A stretch of 64,000 bases of DNA. Source: Mytilus californianus. Taxonomy: Eukaryota; Mollusca; Bivalvia; Mytilida; Mytilidae. Position 1 is the first letter of the stretch; each line of letters starts with the position of its first letter. The notes beneath the pieces are model-generated. The model was not told the origin of the DNA and searched no databases. It saw nothing but the letters and a program-made list of their open reading frames with translations. The translations under genes and the position numbers were made by a program. The stretch is from contig NW_026262723.1 in assembly GCF_021869535.1 (NCBI RefSeq), forward strand, positions 85,190,324 through 85,254,323. The letters are read 5' to 3'. Below are positions 48,101 through 57,304 of the stretch, piece after piece.

Positions 48101-50442
48101 GATAATAGTGTCAAACAGTACAAAGGCTATGTTGTTTCCAACATCAAATAATCCTAAAGTTGGACAGGTTCCACAACAGTTTATAATGGTCACATCTACT
48201 CCGTCCATGCCAACAACTACAAAAACAAATATGCTAACAACAATTTCAAATGCTACAAGGCCTTCAGCCAAGATAATTGATTTGACAGATGAAGAAGAAA
48301 AACAAATTGTGTCACATGTTGCTAGAACTCCATCCATTCCTACTGTTGTATCAAGTATTCAGTCTCAGGGAAATGTTCGTAACTTAACTCCACAACAGGC
48401 AATGTTACCTCAACAGAATATTTTGCTTAGTGGACCAGCAGCAGGAACTCGATTTTTAAGCCCTACTCAGCAACCTTTACAGTTGGTATTTAATTCTGGT
48501 GCCCAGCAAATACGACCAGGAAGTCTGCTTACTGTTGTAACAACTCCAACAACAGCAGGTCTTCGTCCTCCAAATGTATCCCAACAACCAACTGTTGGAC
48601 CTCCGCAATTAAGAGCAGCACAACTGGTGCCCCTTGCTTCACTTCCAAGAGGTAGTTTACCAGTCACTACAATGGTAACTGGTGCACAACAATATAATAT
48701 GATGAGAACAGTAAGACCTCCACCCCCATTACAGTCAGCACCAAGTAGCCAGAATAACCAACAGGTAAATGAAATGTAGCAAAATATATACTTGATTTAT
48801 TTAACCAGCATTTTCTGCAATAATTTCACCTTTCTTGGAATTTGAATGAAGGATTTTCAACAAAACCCACATGAGTTACATGAAATAGTATTGGTAAATT
48901 AAACATGCATTTGGAAGCTAGTTTTAGAAGTGTATATACAAGATATACACAAAATTACATGATGTTATGCCCAGTCTTTGATGAAATTGCTTCAGCTGAA
49001 ATTTACCTACTTTCCAAAAGCCTCTTATTCTACATGTTCAAAATATAATAAAAAATACTTGCTTACAAATTTTCATTTTCTGATTGACAGGCCATAATTA
49101 GCCTCAAACTAGCACTCTCCTTTCTATTGAATATGTTTATTATTTTTGCTATTTAAGAGATTTATAGAATAAAAAACATGAATTGTTTAATTTATACATG
49201 AACTCTTTTGAGAGATACCTTGGATATGAAATGGCTTGGATCAGAGTTTATGTCACCTAAGATTTGTTTTCATCTGTTTCAGAAGCAACAGCTACCTCCA
49301 ACAACATCACAGTTAGTCCACCCACCACCAGCTCAGAAACATAATCATCCTGCTCCATTACCTGTACAAGATCCTCCACCCATTAAACCAGGAGAGAAAC
49401 CATTAGCTCCTAAACCTACACTTAAAATTTCTAGGGTTAGTCAAGGTATGTATCTTTTCAGTTTTTATTTTACCCATGCTCCAAAAGAGGGGTACTGGTT
49501 TCAATATCAAACAGAATATTATCCTTTGTCTTGTATTCTTGCAGTAAGGACTTTTTATTAGACCTTTTTAAAAAGAAACACATGTTTGACATTGATAGTT
49601 GGTTGTTTTTTTTTTGCCTGCAGTAATATTGCATTTTATTTGTTTTTATGTCCCTATAAGAAAGGTGCCTATTTTTCTTAACTATTATTCCATCTGTAAG
49701 CTCATCCTGTATCAGGTTAAGGCTTAGGATTAATGTACAAATGAAGTTTACCATGAACTTGTGGTCACATCAATTTTAAACTTAGTACACATCTCATCTG
49801 ATATTCTGTTCCTTGTAGGCATAGTTTTATCATGGAATATGACCTATATTGCTAAAAATCATGCAGAAATTCAGTCATATCAACTATTTGCTTATCAAGA
49901 AACTGCAGTACCTTCTACTCCTAGTCTGTGGAAAAAGGTAAGTTCGTTTGATGCAAGCCCGTTTTAGGTAAGTGTTGAATACATTTACATCATTAACAAT
50001 ATACTGAAGGGATTGAACTGTAATTTAATTATAAATCTGGTTAAAGATAAATGTCATGTTGCATTTTAATCAACAGCAGGTATTAGTGTACATGTTTGTA
50101 TTATTTACTACGGAACAACTATTACCAAGTTAAATTTGGGTTATGAAATGAACACAAAGTTGTTTGTGTGTTAGCCATAAGCTTTGACATGAAAACATTC
50201 TTTCTCTGATTGGTGTTCCAGTTGAGAGATTGTAATACATAAATATATGGCTGATTGATCTGATCTATTTAATGTGATTACAGGTTGGAGATGTCAAAGC
50301 TTTACCTTTACCTATGGCTTGTACACTGACACAGTTCCAAGAAGGAAATCGTTACCATTTTGCTGTAAGGCCAGTTGATATTCATGGGCGACCTGGACCA
50401 TTCAGTGAACCAAGCTCTATACATCTGATGCCAATGAAGTAA
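35521..50442 (+). CDS. ATF7IP: ATF7IP/MCAF1-like chromatin cofactor, nine coding exons, 1252 aa
   Basis: Coding exons are 35521-36109, 36731-38190, 38814-39026, 41966-41995, 46139-46375, 47976-48764, 49283-49445, 49819-49937 and 50284-50442. All junctions are GT-AG and keep frame, giving 3759 nt including TAA. The domain order is acidic N-terminal half, Ser/Asn/His-rich repeats (about 272-447), basic nuclear-signal-like KRPAES..EPKRSR (about 587-605), coiled coil (684-754), Gln/Pro/Thr-rich region, SUMO-interaction motif IIDLTDEEE (about 943-951) and C-terminal fibronectin III (about 1145-1252). In vertebrates ATF7IP partners the H3K9 methyltransferase SETDB1, stabilising it in the nucleus, and its C-terminal FN3 binds MBD1. 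Drosophila windei is the SETDB1 partner in flies. The length is close to human ATF7IP (about 1270 aa). The start is the first ATG after an in-frame TAG at 35515; another ATG follows at 35527. An acceptor at 35507-35508 implies an upstream non-coding exon. Confidence 0.85.
36731..38190 (+). CDS. ATF7IP: ATF7IP coding exon 2, large disordered exon with Ser/Asn/His repeats
   Basis: The acceptor is TGCCTTGCAG and the donor GTAATT; the exon encodes residues 197-683. After an acidic start ([13 protein letters not shown]), a region of about 175 residues is built of SNHSVKS-like units. A Ser/Asp/Glu/Lys-rich stretch, [18 protein letters not shown] and the conserved-looking [20 protein letters not shown] follow. 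The exon ends in another acidic run and basic [10 protein letters not shown]. The base sequence of the repeat (AGTAATCATAGTGTGAAA-type) suggests expansion by slippage. Confidence 0.85.
38814..39026 (+). CDS. ATF7IP: ATF7IP coding exon 3, coiled coil
   Basis: Acceptor TTTTATAG, donor GTAAGT, phase 0 on both sides, 71 codons. [20 protein letters not shown] is followed by a heptad-rich helix ending [18 protein letters not shown]. This is the part most like vertebrate ATF7IP and lies in the region that contacts SETDB1 in the human protein. Confidence 0.85.
39744..40514 (+). mobile_element. Family A element, short diverged copy in intron 3
   Basis: It has 5' TATACGACCGC with GTATA closing a shortened hairpin, a decayed GTC tract, about two and a half 161-bp modules and two G-runs (about 40277-40292 and 40356-40365). 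The A tail ends with TGCAGTCGTATCCAGCTGCG ... AAGTATTTTATT. It is inserted in the G element. Confidence 0.75.
40514..40632 (+). repeat. Family H repeat fragment in intron 3
   Basis: It matches the first 120 bp of the copy at 21844 and directly follows the A element's T-rich tail, so it probably targeted that tail. Confidence 0.6.
41966..41995 (+). CDS. ATF7IP: ATF7IP candidate 30-bp microexon
   Basis: GATTTCCAG and GTAAGC bound ten codons ([10 protein letters not shown]). The exons on either side are both phase 0, so including or skipping it keeps the frame and it may be alternative. The support is splice sites and composition only. Confidence 0.5.
43016..44275 (+). mobile_element. Family G element in ATF7IP intron 4, complete
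   Basis: The 5' hairpin TGTCAAGC..GCTTGACA encloses a second stem (CTGTGAC/GTCGCAG, imperfect) and is followed by a GGCGGCGGCGGCG tract. Modules repeat ACCTTGACCTCATTTTCATG and GTAAGGTGTACATGTC. The right end has ACGAGACA (imperfect inverse of the 5' end), then GCGTGTGCAC and CTCTTGTATT. A 352-bp inverted-repeat element interrupts it. Confidence 0.75.
43606..43957. mobile_element. Short inverted-repeat element (MITE-like), 352 bp
   Basis: The ends are imperfect inverted repeats of about 19 bp (GGTTGCAATTCTGTAAATA and the complement of TATTTACAAAGTGCAACCC). GTA flanks it on both sides (43603-43605, 43958-43960). Removing the element restores the G module GATTGTAAGGTGTACATG. It has no coding capacity. 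Confidence 0.7.
46139..46375 (+). CDS. ATF7IP: ATF7IP coding exon 5
   Basis: Acceptor TACTTTACAG, donor GTAAGT, 79 codons, phase 0. It encodes a Gln/Ser/Thr/Pro-rich linker ([20 protein letters not shown] ... QSQIKQALN), typical of the family's disordered middle. Confidence 0.8.
46750..47047 (+). mobile_element. Family F element in intron 5, truncated
   Basis: After a T-run comes the hairpin ATGGCCC..GGGCCAT, then TTTTACCCTTATCCGTC. Two units of about 160 bp (CTTCATATATTGAGCTGAG, GTATGTGAGTCTACTA) follow. No 3' terminus is seen. Confidence 0.6.
47826..47938 (+). repeat. Family K repeat in intron 5
   Basis: It matches 20872-20981 (GTGACCTATAGTTGTTAACT, ATTTGGTCTCTGG, ATGTCACATCTTAATTTTT). 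It ends about 38 bp before the acceptor of exon 6. Confidence 0.6.
47976..48764 (+). CDS. ATF7IP: ATF7IP coding exon 6 with SUMO-interaction motif
   Basis: Acceptor TTAATATTACAG, donor GTAAAT, 263 codons, phase 0. [13 protein letters not shown] (about residue 941-953) has the hydrophobic core plus acidic tail of a SUMO-interaction motif, a known feature of ATF7IP that supports SUMO-dependent repression. The rest is Pro/Gln/Thr-rich. Open frames on the opposite strand are shadows. Confidence 0.85.
49283..49445 (+). CDS. ATF7IP: ATF7IP coding exon 7, start of fibronectin III domain
   Basis: Acceptor TCTGTTTCAG, donor GTATGT, ending in phase 1. A Pro-rich spacer ([17 protein letters not shown]) leads into [11 protein letters not shown], the first strand of the FN3 domain. 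Confidence 0.85.
49819..49937 (+). CDS. ATF7IP: ATF7IP coding exon 8, fibronectin III core
   Basis: Acceptor CCTTGTAG, donor [14 protein letters not shown], then [12 protein letters not shown] and PSTPSLWKK, match the B and C strands of the ATF7IP FN3 domain. Confidence 0.85.
50284..50442 (+). CDS. ATF7IP: ATF7IP terminal coding exon, end of fibronectin III
   Basis: Acceptor [30 protein letters not shown] and [20 protein letters not shown] complete the FN3 fold ([11 protein letters not shown] is the usual F/G-strand signature), and TAA is at 50440. AATAAAATAAA at about 50836-50846 is a candidate polyadenylation signal, giving a 3' UTR of about 400 bp. Confidence 0.85.
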   Translation, partial: VGDVKALPLPMACTLTQFQEGNRYHFAVRPVDIHGRPGPFSEPSSIHLMPMK

Positions 50443-50836
50443 ATGTGCATTTTCAGTATGGTAGAGATTCTCAGTCTCCCTTTACTCTTCAATCTATTGA
50501 ATCAATGTAGAAATCATGTTAATTATGTAAAGAGTTTCATCAGGAATTCTATTGGACAATTAACATGATAGAGTAAATAGTGTTCTGTGAGGGAAATCTA
50601 CAATTTCTCTCTTCTTGTGAATGTTTTGCATTCTAAACAGGGGTGCTAATGGCCAGATATGATCTTAATATGTTTTATTTGTGCATTTTATTTTTGTATG
50701 TTATAATTTTATTGTGGAGGTAAATGTGATATTTTTTTATCATTAATAGTTCTGTCAAATTGTATGAAGTAAATACTATCATGTACTTGCAGTGCTATTA
50801 AGGAGATGTTTATAAAGTAATAGTATTTGAAAAAAT

Positions 50837-50847
50837 AAAATAAAGGG
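50837..50847 (+). promoter_or_regulatory. Candidate polyadenylation signal of ATF7IP
   Basis: Overlapping AATAAA copies lie about 395 bp downstream of the stop codon in AT-rich DNA. A second AATAAA near 51352 is an alternative. Confidence 0.35.
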
Positions 50848-51428
50848 TACTAATTGCCTATAGACAACAATATCTGTTGAAAACAAACTTCTAGTATGTA
50901 TTACATTTCAAAATAACGTAAATCAGATGGATTTACATGAATTGCAAATAACAAAGTCATACATTTGTAAATCTGATGTTTTATTTTATATGGCAAGTAT
51001 ACAATGTTTTTATATCTGTCAATGGTTCAAACAATTTTATTTAAAAAAAGACAACAAATACTTGTTCTAAAGATGTTGAAGCTCTTCTCTTTTTTTGTTG
51101 TTAAGGAAATGTCCATCTTTTGTCTAATGCTATTAAATTCAGAATACCATTAAGTGTATATGTGTTTGGTAGACATGCATTTAAGAATGAAAATTTTTAA
51201 ACTTTGTGGGCGTGATTGTGTTTTATGTTCTATACAACTACAGTTGTGTTTAGTATAAAGAATTGTTGTTTACAATCTGTCAATTTTAATGATTTTATTG
51301 TACATAGAAATTAGCATATATTTATGTCCAGTATTTAGATGTTAATTTACAAATAAATTTCTAAATACTTTAGTTCTGTATTTTTTTTAACAAGACCAGA
51401 TATTTAGGATGTGTTTTGTTGCTACTCC

Positions 51429-51776
51429 TTAGTCAACAACCAAGTAAGTATCAATTTTCTTTATATCATATACATATGTACAAAAATACAATAAAAATAA
51501 AATTTTATGGAAAAATTCTTTCCATCCAGCATTGATACAATTAACTTTAAAAGAAGAAGTTGCTGTATCACACACCATCAGGTTCAGGATTTGGTAAAGT
51601 TGCTGCATCACACTTTTAGATAAGAGATTGGAACATAATGCACAACATTTATCCTGTTTACTAGAAGAAACTGGTGCAAGCGCGGCATAAAGACTACTTG
51701 AAATGTTAATGGTGATACACAGCACAGCCCTACATCGTGCAGTTTGATTCATGTTTCTCAAACGTTTTTTGTGCAC
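51429..51776 (-). other. Open frame of 115 codons, status uncertain
   Basis: The frame has five cysteines in its central part (DKCCALCSN .. VCDTA .. VNCIN) and a hydrophobic N-terminal segment that could be a signal peptide (CRAVLCITINISSSLYAALA). It lies between ATF7IP and a repeat block, and no family is recognised. It could be a small secreted protein, an exon of a - strand gene, or chance. Confidence 0.2.
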
Positions 51777-51839
51777 TGATGAATGGTGTTGATCGTTTTT
51801 ATTAGTTTGTCAGTTCCTCTTCAACAAGGAGCTTGAAAG

Positions 51840-53190
51840 TCCAATTGGTAGCATCTGTCTCTGTGTTAAACAGGTGCCCCGAGATAGGTGGAAATAACAT
51901 AGAGAAGAAGACGATAACCTAGAGCACTGATGATTAAAACATTTCTTCAGTGGTGTGAGTTTATAGTAATTTTTTTTCGAGTGGTACAAATCAAGTTCTG
52001 TCTCTGTGTGACATGGGTGCTCCAAGAACGGAAGAAATAACTAAGAGAAGATCTAGAACTCTCTGATGATCAAAAACATTTCTTCAGTGGTGCGAGTTTG
52101 TAGTATTTCTTTTTTTTTCTAGTGGTAAACGATCTGTCTGTGTGTGACGGGTGCTCCGAGAAAGGAGGAAATAACTTAAGAGAAGAATAAAACAATCTAG
52201 AATTCTCTAATGATTAAACACATTTCTTTGAGTTTTTAATATTTTTTTTTCGAGTGAATGAATGAATGAATTCTTTATTTGCAAAGCAGTAGTTACAAAA
52301 TAGATCGACAAAAACGGTTAAGGATAATTTCAACATCATTTCCACGATGGAAACCCCAAATTTCCGAAGCATAATTTATCACAGACGCAACCATACTATC
52401 GAACAAATCACATTTCTTTTTCTTCGTCAAGTATAAACCATTTGTAGAATTATTCAGAGCTGCCAAAGATCGTGAACCTTGTAAGGCTAATCGCTTCTGT
52501 GTTTGTAAAAAATTTCCATTACAGTGTATCAGCATACCAAGATATATATACGAATCGACAATTTTCAGTTCTTCGTTGTTGTAGAAAAATTTAGCAGTTA
52601 CCGGTTTCCAGCCATTTTTTAATACAACAACTTTCGTTTTGTTAGTATTCACTTCTATATTCCATTTATTACAGTAAATAAGTAGTTTATCAAGTAGTTC
52701 CTGTAGGATTTCAGGAGATTTCCCAAATAATATGGTATCGTCTGCAAATAGTATTAAGTGTATTAGAACTTTATTAATATTAACTATGTCAGCTGAAGGA
52801 CTAATATTCATGTCTTCAATCAAGTCATTTATAAAAAATAAAAAAAGTAGAGGTGATAAGGGTTCCCCTTGTTTTACACCTAGAAAATTTTCTAATGAGT
52901 CGGACAGTAAATCGGCAGTTTTGACACGCATTTTTACAGATGAATATACTGATCTAACCATAGTTACAAACTCTGAGCTAACACCACTCCATAATAGTTT
53001 ATAAATGAGAATCCTCCTGCTAATTTTGTCGAACACTTTACGGAAGTACACAAACGAACAGTAAAGTTTTTTGTTTATTTTGAAGTGTATGCGAAATTAT
53101 TCCAAGTAAAATAAAAATAGCGTCAACAGTTGACTTCCCAGGTCTAAATCCAAATTGATTATCGAGTGGTGCGAGTTTGATGACAGTTGT
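51840..53190 (+). repeat. Minisatellite of about 130-140 bp units, split by a LINE
   Basis: Units read TCTGTCTCTGTGT, GGGTGCTCCGAGAAAGGAGG, AAATAACTTAAGAGAAGA, TGATGATCAAAAACATTTCT and TTCAGTGGTGCGAGTTTG. About three copies lie at 51840-52250. A partial unit (CGAGTGGTGCGAGTTTG) resumes at 53163 after the LINE. Confidence 0.7.
52257..53162 (-). pseudogene. Truncated non-LTR retrotransposon (reverse transcriptase fragment)
   Basis: On the - strand, QFGFRPGKSTVDAIFILLGI starts near 53155. After a one-base frameshift in an A-run near 53075 the frame continues KLYCSFVYFRKVFDKISRR. Then come GVKQGEPLSPLLFLFFINDL, LILFADDTILFG (the catalytic FADD box), IEVNTNKTKVVVL and YIYLGMLI, in reverse-transcriptase order. 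The endonuclease and C-terminal parts are missing. The - strand 3' end is an (ATTC)n tail, and CGAGTG flanks both ends (52251-52256, 53163-53168) as a likely target duplication. I judge it a CR1/Jockey-like LINE with moderate certainty. Confidence 0.85.
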
Positions 53191-53316
53191 AATAATTGGT
53201 GCAAGAGTGATTGGTGTGAGTTGGCCGTGGGCAGTTTTGTCATTAATTCCGTTTCTGCCTGCTTAGAAAACATAGACGGTAAGGAACCAGCTACGGTACT
53301 TTATTTGGGGTTTATT

Positions 53317-54272
53317 AGTCCCCTACCGACGAAGTCGAAGGGGACTTTAGGTTTGCACTCTGTCCGTCTGTCTGTCCATCCGTCAGTCAGTCCGGCAAAT
53401 CAGCTTTGCACACTTTTTTTCTTTGTTCTTGAAGATATTGATTTGATATTTGGTACATAGTTTTGCCATGACAAGTTATAGATCAAGTTCGAATATTGTT
53501 CTGGTCTGATGATTTAGTCCAGAGTTATGGACCATAACTCTGGACCATATAATGTTTATAGAGTACTATGTTAAACCACATTTCTGTACAAAGGGAGATA
53601 ACTTATTTTTTAATAGACATTCTTTGGTAAATTATTTGAAGAATTTTTTGGCAGGTTTGTTATTTTGTATAAACCAATTTTCTGAATGCTATATATATAT
53701 AAAAATATTATGAAGTGAAATCCTTTAATTAGATAATAATCTATTTTTATTAATGTATATATTACATTACATTGTGTAGATAAAAAATTGTTGACATTTT
53801 ATAGATAAGTTACAAATCTATATTAGTTTGTGACAAATAAAGGAAAAAAATATTTGGAAGTATTAATTATATTTGATTATAATTTGAAAATAGATATACA
53901 CTGTATTACATCATATCTAATTTTAGAGAACTATGAATCATATCTAATGTTAAAGTGTTTTCCACACTTTTTTTCATCATGCTTGATAATTGGTATACAG
54001 TTTTATCATGACAAGTAAAACAGATCAAGTTCGAAATTTTGTTTCGGTTTGATAATTTTGTGCAGAGTTATGGTCCTTGGACTTGAAAAATTCACTCATT
54101 TAATCAGTTTTCCACACTGTTTTTAGTCATGTTTGAAGATATTGACTTGATATTTTCTTTTTGTTTACACCCTGACAAGTTATAGAACAAGTTAGCTTTT
54201 TGTTCCAGTATAATGAATTTTACCCGGTAGGGGACTATGTATTGCCATGCAATACTCTCAGAATGCTTGTTT
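53317..54272 (+). mobile_element. Family D element with exact inverted termini
   Basis: The 5' hairpin is AGTCCCCT..AGGGGACT (53317-53344), followed by CTGTCCGTCTGTCTGTCC. Modules carry AGATCAAGTTCGAA and GAGTTATGG(T/A)CC. At the right, CGGTAGGGGACT (54225-54236) is an exact 12-bp inverse of the 5' AGTCCCCTACCG, followed by the perfect hairpin GTATTGC-CAT-GCAATAC (54239-54255) and a tail ending CTTGTTT. The middle shares two segments with the family E element at 31 kb. Confidence 0.85.
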
Positions 54273-55750
54273 AATTAAGCTGTGCTAATTTAAGCAATTA
54301 CTATATGAAGTTATAAAGTACGTTACATACACTAACTTTTTATCCATATATAATACTTCAGATGATCGTCGGCTCGGAGACAAAACAAATTAAAAATTTT
54401 GTTCTACAAATTTAATAGTATAGATATAGGATGTGAGCTAAGGGCACCCATGTGTCCTCTGTTAATATTATTAACAAAAAGTGCACCCCATATGTCATCT
54501 GTTATTATAAAAGGTGCACCCATATTTCCTATATTGATAAAAGATGGGAACTTTTTACAAAATTCATCTTTTTATAAAGGAAGGAAACTTTCTGAATAAC
54601 AAGTCCTCTGCTTTAAGAGTTTTGAAGCTGCTTAATTACACAAGTATGTATATGGTTTAAAACTTCTACATCATATATTCCTATATCAAAAGTTGTTGCA
54701 TTATGCTTGTGCCCCGTTTGTAAAGGATGGGGAAGGACTACATGTTTTGACAGAATAAGCATAAACATACATTAGATGGTTTAAGGGGTTCAAAAGAAAG
54801 TCTTGCTAAGGATGATTAGTACATGTCCTTTGCTTATACAGATTTGGAAGAAAGTTTCTGTATCATATCCTTGGTTAAGAAAGGGGATAAATGTCTTTGA
54901 TGCAGTGATATTATTTGTTTTTGGGTAAAGATTGCATGAAATGCAATAAAAACCCTATGGCACTGACTTGATATCTATATTTTCCATGGTTTATCACTAC
55001 CTTTGATAGTTCAATCAAAATAGTACAATGAAGTGTTCATTATTTAGATCATATCCAGTCAATGTCATGCAATTTATTGATAATATGTTATACTATGATT
55101 TTTAATTTACAATATGGTGTATTTGAATTACCAAACTTGTCAAGAATTTTTTTTTTATTAAAAATTACATAAGTAATGCATGGTGTATGAATCTGTTATA
55201 AAAATAGGTTCAACTGCAAATGTATAATCATGAACAAAGGAAGATAACGCCGACTCAATTTTAATTTACGTAGCAAAATACAATTCAATGTTTTATTTAA
55301 AAATTCACAAATTGCAAAATGAAAGCAATCTTCACCCTTCAGTGCTCACAAGCACTTTGATTAAAGGATGGTAAGTTATACGACACACAGTAATTTCATT
55401 TGTTTAAATAGGAAGTGTGTCTGCCAGAGTCGTCTTCTTTGTAAAGGATGAGTAGTTTCTTAGCCCCACAAACATCTGTACCCCATCACATATCCTTTTT
55501 ATTATTATTGTATATATTCATAAGTATGACTTATTTGTGTCTCATCCATTTTGCTTTAATTTAGCAAATAAAACATGTTTGTATTAATCCAATGGATTGC
55601 ATATGCACATAGCTTTATAAGAGTGATGCACAATACTCGACATGTACTTATATTAAACAAGTCAATGGTTGCAGGACTTCACACAAGAAATAGTGAATAA
55701 AAGTAAAAAATGGGGTGTATCCTAAAAATCGTATCAAAATGAGAAACTAT
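54273..55750. other. Intergenic AT-rich sequence
   Basis: No gene recognised. A few local imperfect repeats (TGCACCC..CATCTGTTA at about 54430-54520) are too short to classify. Confidence 0.4.
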
Positions 55751-56080
55751 CGTTGATGGATGGATATCCAGTCAAAAAAGAACTAGATATTGAACGCATC
55801 AGTGTATTAAAAAATCAACGATGAATGAATCTATATTTGGTGGATAGATATCCTGTTGAAAATAAACAACACAAATAGAACGCACTGTTGTAGAAAGTAG
55901 ACAACGATGGAAGAATCTATCTTTGGTGGATGGATATCCAATTGAAAATTAAAAAAAATATAAATTGATCGCACCATTGTAGAAAGGATGAAAGAATATA
56001 TCTTTGGTGGATGGATATCCAGTTGAAAATAAACAATAGAAATTGAACGCTCTGTTGTAGAAAGTAAACAACGATGAAAG
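55751..56080 (+). repeat. Minisatellite of about 85-105 bp, four units
   Basis: Repeated order: CTTTGGTGGATGGATATCC, AGTTGAAAATAAACAA, TTGAACGCACTGTTGTAGAA, AACGATGAAAGAATC. Unit length varies by internal deletion. Confidence 0.75.
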
Positions 56081-56204
56081 TGACATGGTTGGATATAATT
56101 TACATCTGCGTTCTATGCCCATTAAAAGTTTATTGCTGTCGTATTTAAAAAAAAAATCTGTTATATACTTATTGACACGCAAACTACAGTACGGGTCTAA
56201 TAAG

Positions 56205-56565
56205 TCGGGTACACCTTTTTTACACTGAGGATAGTTGGAGTCTACTGGTCATGTTATATAGGGGTATCACCAGCCCAGTAGTCGGCACTTTCTGAGTAGC
56301 CATGAAATATCAATGTTACGGTCATTTTACTGCAATTTTTCTGTTTACATTTCTACCCCATGAATAGATGGCCTTAGTCGTATTTGACAAACTTTTCGGA
56401 CTTTCTGGTTTGCAATGCACTTCTAAATCATAAATGGTATCTGATTTTGCCTTCAAACTGTGTTGTTTCTAGTGCCACTTGTGAGTCTTCGGTTGCCGAA
56501 ACGTGCGCCTGGCATAACAAATGAAAAGCCTGTAATCTTTGGCGAGTTTTATCTTCTTAACATAA
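56205..56565 (+). repeat. Mussel-type interspersed repeat (CCAGCCCAGTAGTCGGCAC .. GCCGAAACGTGCGCCTGGC)
   Basis: I recognise the order AGCCCAGTAGTCGGCAC, TGGCCTTAGTCGTATTTG, GCAATGCACTTCT and CGAAACGTGCGCCTGGC as a common mussel repeat. There is no coding frame and the class is uncertain. Confidence 0.5.
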
Positions 56566-56669
56566 TAAAATAAAAACAAGACAAATGGTATATTACCTCT
56601 TAATTTTAAATGTTGATTAGATAATTAAACTTCATTTCTTGCTTGTAAACTTAATTTCTTTTCTTTTAA

Positions 56670-57300
56670 GGAGCATTAGCTGTCAAATTCATATTCACCA
56701 ATTTGACTAAAATTCTCATATTTGATTTATAACACTAAAACGTCTATCCAAATTATAAAAAGTCTAAAATAAACAATTTACGATGCATGGACTTGATAAT
56801 ATGTATCAGCATGTCGTGTGTATTTTAGTCTTAGGCGCCATTTATTAACCATTGAGGTGACCTCCGTAATTATTAGATATAAATAGATAGGGAACAGTGC
56901 AATTGAATTTTTCTAGGTCTGTTTGATTTCATATTATAGGTTAAAAAATATGTTGATCATCGTTTTTACTTGCATAAGGATGAGTTTTTGTGGATCGAAT
57001 CAGACACCAAATGGTTTACCCTTGTTTCACTTTCAATGTCGTCATTCTTTTCCTTTTAATACTAGTAGTTGAACACGCCTAGTTTATGCGTAACCCACTA
57101 AGGGGTTAAATTGGAGGTCACATGATTACGGATTCAATGAGGTCGAATTATTCACTTGCAAGTGAATAATTCAGCGATTTTTCTTAGCTTATTTTGAAAA
57201 AATTGAACCAAACTGGCTGCTAAGAACGAATTATTATTTCACTATTTCACTTCCATTAATGATTGAGATTTCAATTTTTTATCTCGTAGCTAATGCCCCT
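56670..57300. mobile_element. MITE-like element flanked by TTAA, about 630 bp
   Basis: The termini GGAGCATTAGCT and AGCTAATGCCCCT are imperfect inverted repeats with TTAA immediately outside each (56666-56669, 57301-57304). TTAA is the target of piggyBac-type transposons, but the ends do not show the usual piggyBac terminal bases, so the class is open. It contains the 28-bp palindrome listed next. Confidence 0.6.
57145..57172. repeat. Perfect 28-bp palindrome
   Basis: The arm GAATTATTCACTTG is followed directly by its exact complement with no loop. It lies within the TTAA-flanked element. Confidence 0.9.
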
Positions 57301-57304
57301 TTAA

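Noticed and set aside
47831-48337. Minus-strand frame of 168 codons
   Set aside because: Shadow of ATF7IP exon 6 and the adjacent K repeat. The + strand frame has splice sites and the SUMO-interaction motif.
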